DNA from: Fidelibacterota bacterium
Lineage (GTDB): Bacteria; Fidelibacterota; UBA8477; JABMPR01
NCBI GenBank assembly: GCA_018650795.1
Contig: JABIFG010000082.1
Span: 1 to 64,000 of the forward strand
DNA length: 64,000 nt
Direction: 5' to 3'
Shown here: piece after piece, positions 43,134 to 51,952 of the stretch
Layout: the number at the start of each line of letters is the position of its first letter
How positions within the stretch are numbered: the stretch's first letter is position 1
Position numbers and translations under genes: made by a program
Notes under the pieces: model-generated
Seen by the model: the letters and a program-made list of their open reading frames with translations, nothing else
Told to the model about the DNA's origin: nothing
The model's database searches: none

Positions 43134-45461
43134 ATGACCGAATTCTCAAGAAAACTAGCGGCTATTGTTTTCACAGATATTGCTGGTTTCACCAAGCTGG
43201 CTGGATCTGATGAAACACATGCTGCAGAGCTCCTGCAAACACAACGTGATATTCTCAAGCCCATTGTCGCATCCAAGGATGGGAAATGGCTGAAAGAGAT
43301 TGGCGATGGTGTTCTTCTGAGCTTCTCCAGTACCACATCAGCCTTGGATTGTGCCGTTCAAATTCAGAATGCAACCAAAGAAATACCTGACCTGAACCTA
43401 CGTATCGGGATACATCAGGGCGAAGTGATAGAACAATATAATGACATCATTGGTGATGATGTAAATATCGCCTCCCGGCTGGAACCTTTCGCTGCAATTG
43501 GTGGAATTGTTGTTTCTGACAAAATCTATCGGGACCTGGTAAGCAATACCCGCTTCAGTTTCAAACTTATTGGACAACCAAAGCTCAAAGGTGTTGTCCA
43601 CCCACTTATTCTTTACAGTGTCATTTCCCATGGCCTTCCTGATACAAATATCTCAGAAGTATCAGCCAAACTTGAAAAGGAATATAAAAACTGGAGTCGA
43701 TACCTCATTCCAGCTGTGGTAATTTTATTGTGGATTGTTTATCAGAACTTTGTCCGTGTTAACGCCCCACCTTCTGTGGCAATACTTATGATGGAAAACA
43801 TGGGTGATCCAGTTGATGAATTCTGGGCTCAAGGGATATCGGAAGACCTGATTATCAACGTAGCCAGTGCAGGTCTCATTAACGTTGCTTCCCTGAGAGA
43901 TGTTAGAGATTTGACCAATATGGAACTCACCACCAAGGAGATTGGTCGGCGACTTAACTCCCGATATGTCCTCACAAGCAGCGTATTGAAACAGGTTAAC
44001 TCTTTTGCTCTACGATGCCAATTACTGGATACAAGATCCGATAATATCCTGTTTTCTCTGAAATGGAGCGAACCACTGACCAATGTGGGATCGATCACAT
44101 ACACGCTTACAGAAAACATCTTGAAAAATTTAGATGTCAGCGCAGGGGTCAAATCTCCAAGTTATGATCATGTTGATCCCCTCGCTTATGAATATTATTT
44201 AAAGGGCAAATACACCTGGGATAAACGTCAGAACCAAGAAGACATGGAGATCGCGCGAGGCTTTTTGCAGCAGGCACTCGAAATTGATGAGCATTTTCTT
44301 CAAGCAAAACTGTTCCTGGGTCAAACTCACCGGGAATCTTACGATTTCGACAAAGCCAACCAACTGTTCGCTGAATGTATCGAATTGAGTAAGACTACTG
44401 GAGATGAACTAATCGGTGCGCGCGCCCAGAAGCAACTGGGTGATATGCACTTGGCTTTGGAAGAAACTGAGGAAGCCCTTAAATACTACCAAATTGCGCT
44501 AATGCAATCTCGAGACTTGGGTGATTTGAATAGTGAGGAACAGATTCTACGCAATATTGGTAACGCTTACTATATAAGTGGGGATAATGAGACAGCTTTA
44601 AAATTCTACACTGAGTCCCTTAGCTTGGCAAAAAAACTGGGACACAAGCGCAGTGAAGGTGAATCCTTGCATAGTTTTGGTAATATCTACGAGCAGACTG
44701 GTGAGTTGGAGCAGGCGCTGGATTCCTACGCGAGGTCCCTGGAGATATTCCGGGAGCTCGGTGAAAAGAATCGTGAATCCTACGCACTCCTGACGATGGG
44801 ACTGGTCAATTCCGATAAAGGCAATTATACAGAGGCCATCGACTACCTGGCTCAGTCTCTGCAGATATCCAGCGAGTTAAATGACCATCATGTCAAGGCT
44901 TACACATTGAACTATCTAGGTGATGTGCACCGTGAAATAGGCATGTTGGATGAATCCCGGGAGTATTATAGCCAGTCACTACAAATATGTGAGGCTATCA
45001 ATGCTGAATACCTTGGAGCTATTATTCATCAGAGTCTGGGTGAAATGCACATGGAGGCATCAGAGTATGACAGCTCCTATACCCACTTCTTGAGGAGCAT
45101 ACCCATTTGGATTAAGCATGAAGAAACCCAGCAACATCTGGAGACACTTTCCCTGCTTGCCCTGGCAGAACTGCGTGGAGGTCAACCTGAACCAGCAATG
45201 GAGAAGGTTCATGAATTAGAAACCATCCTCGGTGTTTTACGTCTGCCCATTGATGAGATGGTTACAAGCCACTGGAATCTTTTCAATATTTATAGGGAGC
45301 GGGAAATGGAGGTGGAAGCAGATAAATATCTGGATAAGGCCTACAATGGGCTCATGATTTTGGCGGATAATATTAAAAATGTTAAGGATCGTGATTCATT
45401 CCTAAACGGGGTGGAGAAAAACCGGTCCATTATCGAATCATATAAAAAAAAGGGAGAGTGA
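43134..45461 (+). CDS. Class III adenylate/guanylate cyclase with TolB-like and TPR domains
   Basis: A 775-residue protein. Residues 1-170 form a class III cyclase domain: metal Asp in VFTDIAGFTKLAG, KEIGDGVLLSF, the LRIGIHQGEVIE strand, and GDDVNIASRLEPFA. One membrane helix lies near residues 186-204. A FlgO/TolB-like alpha/beta domain follows (about 210-340: SVAILMMENMG, EFWAQGISEDL), then at least eight TPRs (from about 345: GDMHLALEETEEALKYYQIA and similar). Such proteins are common in Neomarinimicrobiota-like and Calditrichota-like genomes. The product, cAMP or cGMP, should signal in the cytoplasm with TPR-mediated partner binding. It ends 3 bp before a small gene. Confidence 0.9.
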   Translation: MTEFSRKLAAIVFTDIAGFTKLAGSDETHAAELLQTQRDILKPIVASKDGKWLKEIGDGVLLSFSSTTSALDCAVQIQNATKEIPDLNLRIGIHQGEVIEQYNDIIGDDVNIASRLEPFAAIGGIVVSDKIYRDLVSNTRFSFKLIGQPKLKGVVHPLILYSVISHGLPDTNISEVSAKLEKEYKNWSRYLIPAVVILLWIVYQNFVRVNAPPSVAILMMENMGDPVDEFWAQGISEDLIINVASAGLINVASLRDVRDLTNMELTTKEIGRRLNSRYVLTSSVLKQVNSFALRCQLLDTRSDNILFSLKWSEPLTNVGSITYTLTENILKNLDVSAGVKSPSYDHVDPLAYEYYLKGKYTWDKRQNQEDMEIARGFLQQALEIDEHFLQAKLFLGQTHRESYDFDKANQLFAECIELSKTTGDELIGARAQKQLGDMHLALEETEEALKYYQIALMQSRDLGDLNSEEQILRNIGNAYYISGDNETALKFYTESLSLAKKLGHKRSEGESLHSFGNIYEQTGELEQALDSYARSLEIFRELGEKNRESYALLTMGLVNSDKGNYTEAIDYLAQSLQISSELNDHHVKAYTLNYLGDVHREIGMLDESREYYSQSLQICEAINAEYLGAIIHQSLGEMHMEASEYDSSYTHFLRSIPIWIKHEETQQHLETLSLLALAELRGGQPEPAMEKVHELETILGVLRLPIDEMVTSHWNLFNIYREREMEVEADKYLDKAYNGLMILADNIKNVKDRDSFLNGVEKNRSIIESYKKKGE

Positions 45462-45464
45462 ATC

Positions 45465-45818
45465 ATGGCCAAAGCAAGACCACCGATCATTATTTCAAAT
45501 GGGTCAATTGCAGCGCTACTGACCGAAGGATTAATTGCCAATCCAGAAGGGGAAAGGGGATCAGATCCTATTGCCATCATACGTGAAAATATAGACAATA
45601 TGAATACGAAACATTACGTAGCTGTGAAAGCTCGCGAAAGTGGCCAAGAATACGAAGAAGCGGATATTATGATCGCGGCAACACTGGAAGAAACTAATGA
45701 CCAAGTGCCCAGGGTTTATTGGCGAAGACAATTAGACAAGAAAGTGCAAAATCATCCAATTTTTGGGCAGAGTGGTCGAAACTATTATGAGGTTGGACCA
45801 GAAGAAACGGAGATTTGA
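45465..45818 (+). CDS. Small hypothetical protein coupled to the cyclase gene
   Basis: A 117-residue soluble, mildly acidic protein with no signal peptide or helix. It starts three bases after the cyclase stop, with GGAGAG upstream. A mixed alpha/beta pattern is likely (IIISNGSIAALLTEGLI, then MNTKHYVAVKARESGQEYEE). I do not recognise a family. The tight coupling suggests a role with the cyclase, for instance as a target or a modulator. Confidence 0.65.
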   Translation: MAKARPPIIISNGSIAALLTEGLIANPEGERGSDPIAIIRENIDNMNTKHYVAVKARESGQEYEEADIMIAATLEETNDQVPRVYWRRQLDKKVQNHPIFGQSGRNYYEVGPEETEI

Positions 45819-45916
45819 TTCGACTTCCATGTAAATAGTATTTAGGACTCCATATTTGGCCATCTCGATCGGTCGTCGTTCTGCAAACTATGACCCGGTG
45901 AGAGACCTCAATGTCT

Positions 45917-45946
45917 TGTAGCCACGCAGCATGCTGTGTGGCTACA
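45917..45946. terminator. 30-nt near-perfect palindrome, bidirectional hairpin
   Basis: The element is self-complementary over its whole length apart from one G-T wobble (outer arms TGTAGCCAC / GTGGCTACA, inner GCAGCATGCTGT). It lies between the converging small gene and the LytTR gene, 9 bp from the latter's stop. No T-run is present. Confidence 0.65.
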
Positions 45947-45954
45947 GATAATGA

Positions 45955-46680
45955 TCAACTAAGTTTCTGCTTTAGTTTTGTAACATAACGGCGGCTCATG
46001 ACGTAAGGCTCTTCGATGCCTTTCATATAGACGCGATATGAATTATTAAACCACTCTTCCAGTCGATCCACGAACTCCATATTGACAATCGTCGTACGGT
46101 GGATCCGATTGAAAAATGCATCAGGCAAACGGGTTTCCCACTCGGCCATGGATTTATGAACCAGGACCTTCTTCTTGTTTGTGCACAGAACTTCAGAGTA
46201 ATCTCCTGCAGATGTAATGCAGACGATCGTAGAGATTTTCAGGAAGCCGAGGTGAGTATCCAACTTGAGGAGCAGACGGTCATGATATTCCAATTCTCTT
46301 AAATCATCTTCAGCTTCATCAGGGACAAGTTCGAGACGCTCGATGGATTGCTGGAGTCTGTCATTGCTCACTGGTTTGAGTAAATAATCCAGAGCATTGA
46401 CTTCAAAGGCGCGTAGGGCGTACTCATCAAAAGCGGTAACAAAAATAACATTTACATTTGAGTCAAGATGTTCCAGGACATCAAATCCATTCATTCCAGG
46501 CATTTGAATATCCAGAAAAACGAGATCGGGTTCCAACTCCTTAACCATATCAAGTGCATCCTGACCATTGGAGGCTTCTCCTAAAACTTCAATATTCGCA
46601 TGATCTTTTAGAAGCAGGCGTAAATCATTGCGGGCTAAACGCTCATCATCAACCACAATGGTTCGATAAACTTTAGACAT
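45955..46680 (-). CDS. LytTR family response regulator
   Basis: A 241-residue regulator: a receiver domain with Asp57 in LVFLDIQMPGMNG and DDERLARNDL at the acidic pocket, then a LytTR DNA-binding domain from about residue 140 (FLKISTIVCITSAGDYSEV, RIHRTTIVNMEFVDRLEEW). It starts 2 bp after the stop of its sensor kinase, so they form a classical pair. Its 3' end is duplicated at 42430-42521. Targets unknown. Confidence 0.94.
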   Translation of the reverse strand: MSKVYRTIVVDDERLARNDLRLLLKDHANIEVLGEASNGQDALDMVKELEPDLVFLDIQMPGMNGFDVLEHLDSNVNVIFVTAFDEYALRAFEVNALDYLLKPVSNDRLQQSIERLELVPDEAEDDLRELEYHDRLLLKLDTHLGFLKISTIVCITSAGDYSEVLCTNKKKVLVHKSMAEWETRLPDAFFNRIHRTTIVNMEFVDRLEEWFNNSYRVYMKGIEEPYVMSRRYVTKLKQKLS

Positions 46681-46682
46681 AA

Positions 46683-47771
46683 TTACCCCTCAACATTTCT
46701 TGAAATTGAAATTTTTATGACCACACAATCATCTTCTTCAGAAGTTGTCAGCTTATGGTTGCCCGGGAATCTATTTTCGAGACGTTCCTTAACATTCTTT
46801 AAGCCAGTTCCAGTGCCTGCTGGCCGGCTACGATCCTCAGCATCTTCAGATAACCAACTGCCGCTGTTTCTCACAGAAATAGACAGTTCATTGTCTTTTA
46901 CTTTTGCCTCAATTTTGATCTTGAGCGGCATGCTGGAAGTTTTCATGCCGTATTTTACGGCATTCTCAACCAATGGATGCACGAGGAAGCTGGGAATAGG
47001 ATACTCCTCGGCCAGAGGGTCAATTTCGAAACTGACCTGCAGATTATCCTCATAACGTTTCTCTTCTATGGCAAAGTAGTGTTTGATAGCAGTTATCTCT
47101 TCACTAAGGGGCACATCCCCATTGTTTTTGCTCACCAGTGAATAACGTAAAAGTTCTGCGAGTTCTGTTACCATATCCCGAGCTTTGGTCTGGTCTTCCA
47201 GGATGAGGGCTCGAATAGAATTCAGGGAGTTAAACAGAAAATGGGGGTTGAGTTGATATCTCAACATCTGGAGCTGGGCGCTGTGAGCCAAGAGTTCAGC
47301 TTTTTCGGTACGGGCAACCTGCTCATTCCATTGTCTCCAGAAATTGATGAGAAAATAGAGTGTGGACCAGGTAAACAGGATAAATGAATTCCAGTATATT
47401 TGGCTGATGTTGCTACGCATCGAAATCTTGTCCAAAGCCCTTTGAAATTTTTCTATTCCATATATGGGATAGGACACAAACCGATCCAGATAAACCCAGA
47501 TTACTGCAAAAGTTATAGATGTAAGGATGACAATGCCTGAGACATTGAGGATAGATCGATGCTGGTAATCCAGCCTCTGATAGATTTTACGCATGGCGAT
47601 TGTTACCACAAAGGCCACCATATAGGTCACTGCGAATCCGAAAGTGTTGGCGAGATCCAGATCCTTATAAGAATAAAATATAAGGTAATAGATCACACCG
47701 TAGAGGAGCCATCCAGATATTTGGAGGACCCAGAATAGTGATAGTTTTCCAGGATCGGTTTTGGGTATCAT
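46683..47771 (-). CDS. LytS/YehU-type sensor histidine kinase
   Basis: A 362-residue membrane kinase with four N-terminal helices (about 12-34, 45-62, 75-98 and 127-145), a short coiled coil and a His_kinase domain with phospho-acceptor His177 in YQLNPHFLFNSLNSIRAL. The ATP-binding part follows (PSFLVHPLVENAVKYGM, GTGTGLKNVKERL). It lacks an extracellular sensor domain, so it may sense a membrane signal. It is transcribed ahead of the LytTR regulator, separated by 2 bp. Confidence 0.94.
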   Translation of the reverse strand: MIPKTDPGKLSLFWVLQISGWLLYGVIYYLIFYSYKDLDLANTFGFAVTYMVAFVVTIAMRKIYQRLDYQHRSILNVSGIVILTSITFAVIWVYLDRFVSYPIYGIEKFQRALDKISMRSNISQIYWNSFILFTWSTLYFLINFWRQWNEQVARTEKAELLAHSAQLQMLRYQLNPHFLFNSLNSIRALILEDQTKARDMVTELAELLRYSLVSKNNGDVPLSEEITAIKHYFAIEEKRYEDNLQVSFEIDPLAEEYPIPSFLVHPLVENAVKYGMKTSSMPLKIKIEAKVKDNELSISVRNSGSWLSEDAEDRSRPAGTGTGLKNVKERLENRFPGNHKLTTSEEDDCVVIKISISRNVEG

Positions 47772-47909
47772 ATGAAAAGATAACTTTCGTGTGAGGGATT
47801 AAAAATAATATGTACAAAAATAGGTTTCATCAATGCTGAGCCCAATTTAGACGAGGAGTTCACCATAATATTCTGAATTAGCTCAACGGTTTATAAGTAC
47901 GGCAAGCGG

Positions 47910-49175
47910 TTATGATAGAAATTCAAGTAGCTGTTTTAGGTTAGCCACCAGTGGAATGATGTGGATATCCGGGTTACTCCAGAGGTTGATGAGACCGATT
48001 CCAGCAATAGTGATTGAGGCTATCACCAGGCTCAATAATACGGGTTTATTCCAGCGCAGCTCCAGGGTGTCCAGATCGAAAAGATAAAAGAAAATAAGTG
48101 GCAGAACAGGCACGAACCAGCGGATGCTATAGCTCCAGCCTCCATAATTGGAACTGAATAGAAAGTAATATGACATCAGGATAAATGTGCCCAACAGGAT
48201 GACCAGGGTTTCGAGCTGCAGGAATTTTGTCCTACGGACATTGCTTATAACCAGAGGCGTGAGGATCAAGAGCAGGGGGTTATACCAGACAAAACCTTTG
48301 GGTCCGAATAAACTGATGAATGCGTATTGAGCAGTGAAGAGAGCCGAATTGATATTTACCCCTGAGAGATCGTTTGATTCAGTCCAGACAGAGCCCTCAA
48401 AAACAAAAAACTCAGGCTTGATCTGCAGCGGCAACAGGGTTCCACCGATGGAGTAATTCACTGTGAGATGTATGCTCAGAGGGATGAGAGCCGCGGCTGA
48501 GAATAGTAATGCCTTGGTAGAAAAGCGCCATTTATGTATGACCAACAGACCAAAACCCAATAGAAATATTGCCGTAGGTATATCCATACTGGCTGCCAGT
48601 CCGAAAAACAATCCTGACCAGAATAAGGCTTGGTGCTCATCATCGTTCTTTCCCCTCAAATAAAAATAGAACGCAATCATCAGACTGGAAGCGGCCAGGC
48701 TGTGATTGTTAAAGCTGGATGACCAGCAAAATGCAAGGGATGCGAAGGCGTAGATGACGATAAGTAGGGGGATCCTCTCCCTCAGCGTTGGTGTAAAAGC
48801 CAGGGCTCCGCGGAAGGCCAGAATGCTGGCAATCCAAAAGGTCTTTATAGTGAAAAGAATGATGAGGTAATAACTCAGATTCCAGCCATAATCCAAGTTC
48901 AAACCCAGCTTATGCAGTGGTGCGTATACAGCCGCAGCCAACAAGGCAGGCAGGGCCGGTTTATCTGAATAGAAATGACCCTTGATGAAGACTTTGTCGC
49001 CACTGTTCACAAATACGCTCTCATCAATAATAAAAGTGTGTTGCTCAACCAGTGATTGAGTCAAAGCCATCCTGCTGGCCTCGTTCCAACCATTAATGCG
49101 AGGATTGATGGTAATTAGCGATACTGCAACCAGTAGGAGCAGGAGTAATTTGGGGGATTCAAGTATTTGTTTCAT
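47910..49175 (-). CDS. Polytopic membrane protein, GT39/GT83-like glycosyltransferase style
   Basis: A roughly 421-residue protein with about ten helices, from the ATG at 49175 (the frame is open to 49247). The first extracytoplasmic loop holds NGWNEASRMALTQSLVEQ and YSDKPALPALLAAAVY, which resembles the DxxE-like and SDKPP-like features of dolichyl-phosphate mannosyltransferase-like (PMT_2) proteins. If so, it transfers a sugar from a lipid carrier on the outer face of the inner membrane. The usual Asp-Glu pair is only partly recognisable, so the call is tentative. Confidence 0.65.
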   Translation of the reverse strand: MKQILESPKLLLLLLVAVSLITINPRINGWNEASRMALTQSLVEQHTFIIDESVFVNSGDKVFIKGHFYSDKPALPALLAAAVYAPLHKLGLNLDYGWNLSYYLIILFTIKTFWIASILAFRGALAFTPTLRERIPLLIVIYAFASLAFCWSSSFNNHSLAASSLMIAFYFYLRGKNDDEHQALFWSGLFFGLAASMDIPTAIFLLGFGLLVIHKWRFSTKALLFSAAALIPLSIHLTVNYSIGGTLLPLQIKPEFFVFEGSVWTESNDLSGVNINSALFTAQYAFISLFGPKGFVWYNPLLLILTPLVISNVRRTKFLQLETLVILLGTFILMSYYFLFSSNYGGWSYSIRWFVPVLPLIFFYLFDLDTLELRWNKPVLLSLVIASITIAGIGLINLWSNPDIHIIPLVANLKQLLEFLS

Positions 49176-49300
49176 GCTTAGGCTCGGACCCAAAATAGTA
49201 ATCTGAAATTGAACTGCAAGATGGCATCCAGGTTCTCTACCCTCCAAAGTTCCTTATTTTCCGCTTCCACTGTGAACTCAAACTGGCTAGACTACCCAGC

Positions 49301-50014
49301 ATGAACCTGATCTTGTTAAATCATGATGATTTCATCGCCGAAGACCGAGTCCGTCTGAGCGGTCGCAGATTAGAACACATCAGCACGGTTCATCGAGCAG
49401 AACCTGATACTCAACTACGAGTTGGGTTACTCAATGGCAAGACGGGTCACGGATTGATCACACAGATTGATCCCGATTTTATCGAATTGACGGTTGTGTT
49501 ATCGCAACCACCACCAGCAAAACTCCCGGTTACCCTCCTTTTGGCCCTGCCACGACCTAAAATGCTAAAGCGGGTGCTGCAAAGTGTCACCTCCCTCGGG
49601 GTCAAGCAGATCTATCTGATCAACAGTTTCCGAGTGGAAAAGAGCTTCTGGAGCAGCCCCCTGTTGCAGCCGGATAACCTGCATGAACAGCTCCTGCTCG
49701 GTCTGGAGCAGGCCAGGGATACAATTTTACCTGAAGTCCACTTACGCCAGCGTTTTAAACCTTTTGTAGAGGATGAATTACTGGAATTATGCAAGGGAAC
49801 CAAAGCTTTGGTCGCCCATCCAGCCAGCGAAAAGAAGGCCTTGCTGAAACCTGACCAGCCCACCACCCTCGCCATCGGCCCAGAAGGGGGTTTTATCCCT
49901 TACGAGGTCGACAAGTTGATATCCTGTGGTTTTTCACCTTTCAGTCTCGGTGAGAGAATCCTACGGGTCGAAACCGCCGTACCAGTGCTGCTCTCAAAAA
50001 TGTTGCCAATTTAA
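49301..50014 (+). CDS. rsmE: 16S rRNA (uracil(1498)-N(3))-methyltransferase
   Basis: A 237-residue SPOUT-class methyltransferase. The N-terminal PUA-like domain covers residues 1-75, and the trefoil-knot domain follows with LALPRPKMLKRVLQSVTSLG, LGLEQARDTILPEVHLRQ, LAIGPEGGF and SLGERILRVETAVP, the family's SAM-binding and dimer motifs. It methylates U1498 of 16S rRNA using S-adenosylmethionine. A housekeeping gene with no clear operon partner here. The start lacks a good ribosome site but is supported by the family N-terminus. Confidence 0.95.
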   Translation: MNLILLNHDDFIAEDRVRLSGRRLEHISTVHRAEPDTQLRVGLLNGKTGHGLITQIDPDFIELTVVLSQPPPAKLPVTLLLALPRPKMLKRVLQSVTSLGVKQIYLINSFRVEKSFWSSPLLQPDNLHEQLLLGLEQARDTILPEVHLRQRFKPFVEDELLELCKGTKALVAHPASEKKALLKPDQPTTLAIGPEGGFIPYEVDKLISCGFSPFSLGERILRVETAVPVLLSKMLPI

Positions 50015-50206
50015 TACTAGCAAGTCCTCTCTTGCAGCGCAGGATGAATAACTGCTTTGCGTATCAAGGGGATGAGTAATTCCCAGCCATCCCAATCGCC
50101 CCCACTGACCACTTGAAGAAAATGACAACCATTTGAAGATGAATTCAAAGGAGTAGATCAATCCCAATTAAAATAGCAGCATGATATTCGAGGGAGGGAT
50201 TAACCC

Positions 50207-51313
50207 GTGAAGACAAATAGAAAAAAATTAACTCAACTTATTATTATTGTTCTCCTGGGATCTCTGATTCTGGGTTGCAGCGGGATTCAGCATGGCAAAG
50301 CACTTGTTTTTAAAAAAGTGAATCGTGCTCAGCTCCTCACAGATGCCGCAGTAGCCTATCGTACCGGGGATTTTGATAAGGCAGGTCAATACTATAAAAA
50401 GGCACTCATCCACAATCAGGATGATGCGGTAATTGCCTATAACCTGGCCTGTTGTTACGCACTCCAGGGTGACGCCAGTAATGCTGCATTATTTGTTACT
50501 CACGCCTTCGAAAATGGCTTCAGGGGTCTGGCAATCTTTTTTGAGGACAAAGACTTTGATCCTGTTAGAAAGGATCCAGAATTTCAGAAGGCAACCCAGA
50601 AAATTCAAGAACGTTTCCGGTCCATTGGCACCAAAGATTATGTGGAAGCTACCACACTCCAGCCCTATCGGATTCGTTTTCCCAAGGATTATGATGCCAG
50701 CAAAAGTTATCCGCTATTGATTGGGATGCATGGGATGGGTGGCAATTCTGAAGGGTTTATCAGCCATTATGATAAGCTGGAAAATCCACAGGTAATTTAT
50801 GTAACTCCTGAGGGGCAATATCCACTGTCCATGCATGTTGGGCCACAATGGCATCGACGTACATGGTCTGTCACAGATGTTGGCAATAAGGCCTGGAAGT
50901 CCGCTGATAAAATGGTCAGCAACTATATTTTAAAAACGATCAAGAAGGTCTCAAAAGAATATAAGGTCTCAGATGTCTATCTCATGGGGTTCTCACAAGG
51001 GGCAGTCTATGCCTATACCATTGGTCTCCAAAATCCTGATATGATCAAGGGCGTGATTGGATTCAGCGGGTATCTCATGGATACTGAAGGAGATAAATCA
51101 ATTCTTACTCAACAGGATATTGAGGAAGGGAAGGCAGTACGACTATTTATTGCACATGGTATTGATGATGCTGCTATTAAGGTGGAGACCGCTCGCAAGC
51201 TGAAAGCTATGTTTGAATCTCAAGGTTTCGATCTGACCTATACAGAGTTCGAGGGGCGTCACGGGATCGAGGCAGCTATTTTCAATGATGCTGTAAATTG
51301 GATGCAATTATAA
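50207..51313 (+). CDS. Lipoprotein alpha/beta-hydrolase (esterase) with TPR-like N-terminus
   Basis: A 368-residue envelope protein starting at GTG 50207, after AGGGAGG. The signal peptide ends in a lipobox LILGC, with Cys near residue 24. Residues about 40-125 are TPR-like (AYRTGDFDKAGQYYKKALI, AYNLACCYALQGDASNAALF). The alpha/beta-hydrolase domain has YPLLIGMHGMGGNSEGF (oxyanion region), the nucleophile elbow GFSQGAVYAY and a terminal His in GRHGIE, like phospholipase/carboxylesterase family enzymes. It likely hydrolyses an ester at the periplasmic side of a membrane. Substrate unknown. Confidence 0.87.
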   Translation: MKTNRKKLTQLIIIVLLGSLILGCSGIQHGKALVFKKVNRAQLLTDAAVAYRTGDFDKAGQYYKKALIHNQDDAVIAYNLACCYALQGDASNAALFVTHAFENGFRGLAIFFEDKDFDPVRKDPEFQKATQKIQERFRSIGTKDYVEATTLQPYRIRFPKDYDASKSYPLLIGMHGMGGNSEGFISHYDKLENPQVIYVTPEGQYPLSMHVGPQWHRRTWSVTDVGNKAWKSADKMVSNYILKTIKKVSKEYKVSDVYLMGFSQGAVYAYTIGLQNPDMIKGVIGFSGYLMDTEGDKSILTQQDIEEGKAVRLFIAHGIDDAAIKVETARKLKAMFESQGFDLTYTEFEGRHGIEAAIFNDAVNWMQL

Positions 51314-51349
51314 AAATTTCGGGGTTCATTCTAGGTTGAATGAATACAG

Positions 51350-51384
51350 GAAGCCACCTCTCGGGGTGGCTTCTTTGGTTTTCT
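51350..51384 (+). terminator. Rho-independent terminator of the esterase gene
   Basis: GAAGCCACC and GGTGGCTTC pair over 9 bp around a 6-nt loop, followed by TTTGGTTTTCT, 36 bp after the stop. Confidence 0.88.
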
Positions 51385-51392
51385 AATGGGTA

Positions 51393-51737
51393 CTAGGAAT
51401 GAACCAGAAGACTCTGTTTAAGAATCTTTTGACAATAGACGTTTAAGCTTTCTTCAGCTCCTAAAGCTTTGATGGCCAGAGCTTTATGTAACTCTGGATC
51501 GATACGAAGTAAAAATTTACCTGAGTAAGTCTTCCCGGCAGTACCAGGGGGTAGGACCAGTGAGTCTCGTTTATAGATTGCGATCCATTCATCAACGATA
51601 TCACATAATTCTAGATATACCTTATGCTCATCATCTCCATGGCAGCATTTTCCAATCCAACCAGGAACAGACCCTACATAGCATTGATCAGCTTCTGACC
51701 AATCTACAATTTTAAAATATTTGTCATGATCTTTCAT
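51393..51737 (-). CDS. hicB: HicB family antitoxin
   Basis: A 114-residue protein. The N-terminal ~60 residues are the partly degraded RNase-H-like HicB fold (YFKIVDWSEADQCYVGSVPG, CHGDDEHKVYLELCDIVDEW). The C-terminus is an Arc/CopG-like ribbon-helix-helix segment (GKFLLRIDPELHKALAIKAL, ESLNVYCQKIL) that should bind the operator. It overlaps the end of hicA by 4 bp at ATGA, so this is a normal toxin-first hicAB order on the minus strand. It should neutralise HicA and repress the pair. Confidence 0.9.
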   Translation of the reverse strand: MKDHDKYFKIVDWSEADQCYVGSVPGWIGKCCHGDDEHKVYLELCDIVDEWIAIYKRDSLVLPPGTAGKTYSGKFLLRIDPELHKALAIKALGAEESLNVYCQKILKQSLLVHS

Positions 51738-51928
51738 GAGCGGGAGACCTCAATTTGTTTTGCTACCAGCTTTTCCTGATAGGGTTTTGCATAAGTTCCA
51801 CTCTTACCGGACAGCGTCAAAATTACGCCCCTGGGGTGAATGAAGTTCCGATGACTGCCCTTTCCGCCTCTGTCTACAAACCCGGCTGCCTTTAATTCAG
51901 CGATGAGTTCTCTAATTTTTCCTGGTAT
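51734..51928 (-). CDS. hicA: HicA family toxin with non-canonical start (ATA)
   Basis: The minus strand between hicB and recQ reads a HicA protein: PGKIRELIAELKAAGFVDRG, then GKGSHRNFIHPRG with the catalytic His, and SGKSGTYAKPYQEK, ending SRS with the TGA overlapping the hicB ATG. HicA relatives of this type begin MPGKIRE, but here the first codon aligns with ATA (51928-51926). No ATG, GTG or TTG lies between this point and the upstream in-frame stop at 51952. That stop is the recQ TAG, 24 bp before. The mRNA interferase could be made by coupled reinitiation on ATA, by stop readthrough from recQ, or not at all. About 64 residues. Confidence 0.78.
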   Translation of the reverse strand: MPGKIRELIAELKAAGFVDRGGKGSHRNFIHPRGVILTLSGKSGTYAKPYQEKLVAKQIEVSRS

Positions 51929-51930
51929 AG

Positions 51931-51952
51931 CTATGATACTACTATGATACTA
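51931..51952. repeat. 11-bp tandem duplication between recQ and hicA
   Basis: CTATGATACTA occurs twice head to tail (51931-51941 and 51942-51952). The second copy on the plus strand contains the recQ stop codon. The repeat fills the space where a hicA ribosome site and start would be expected. Confidence 0.9.
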
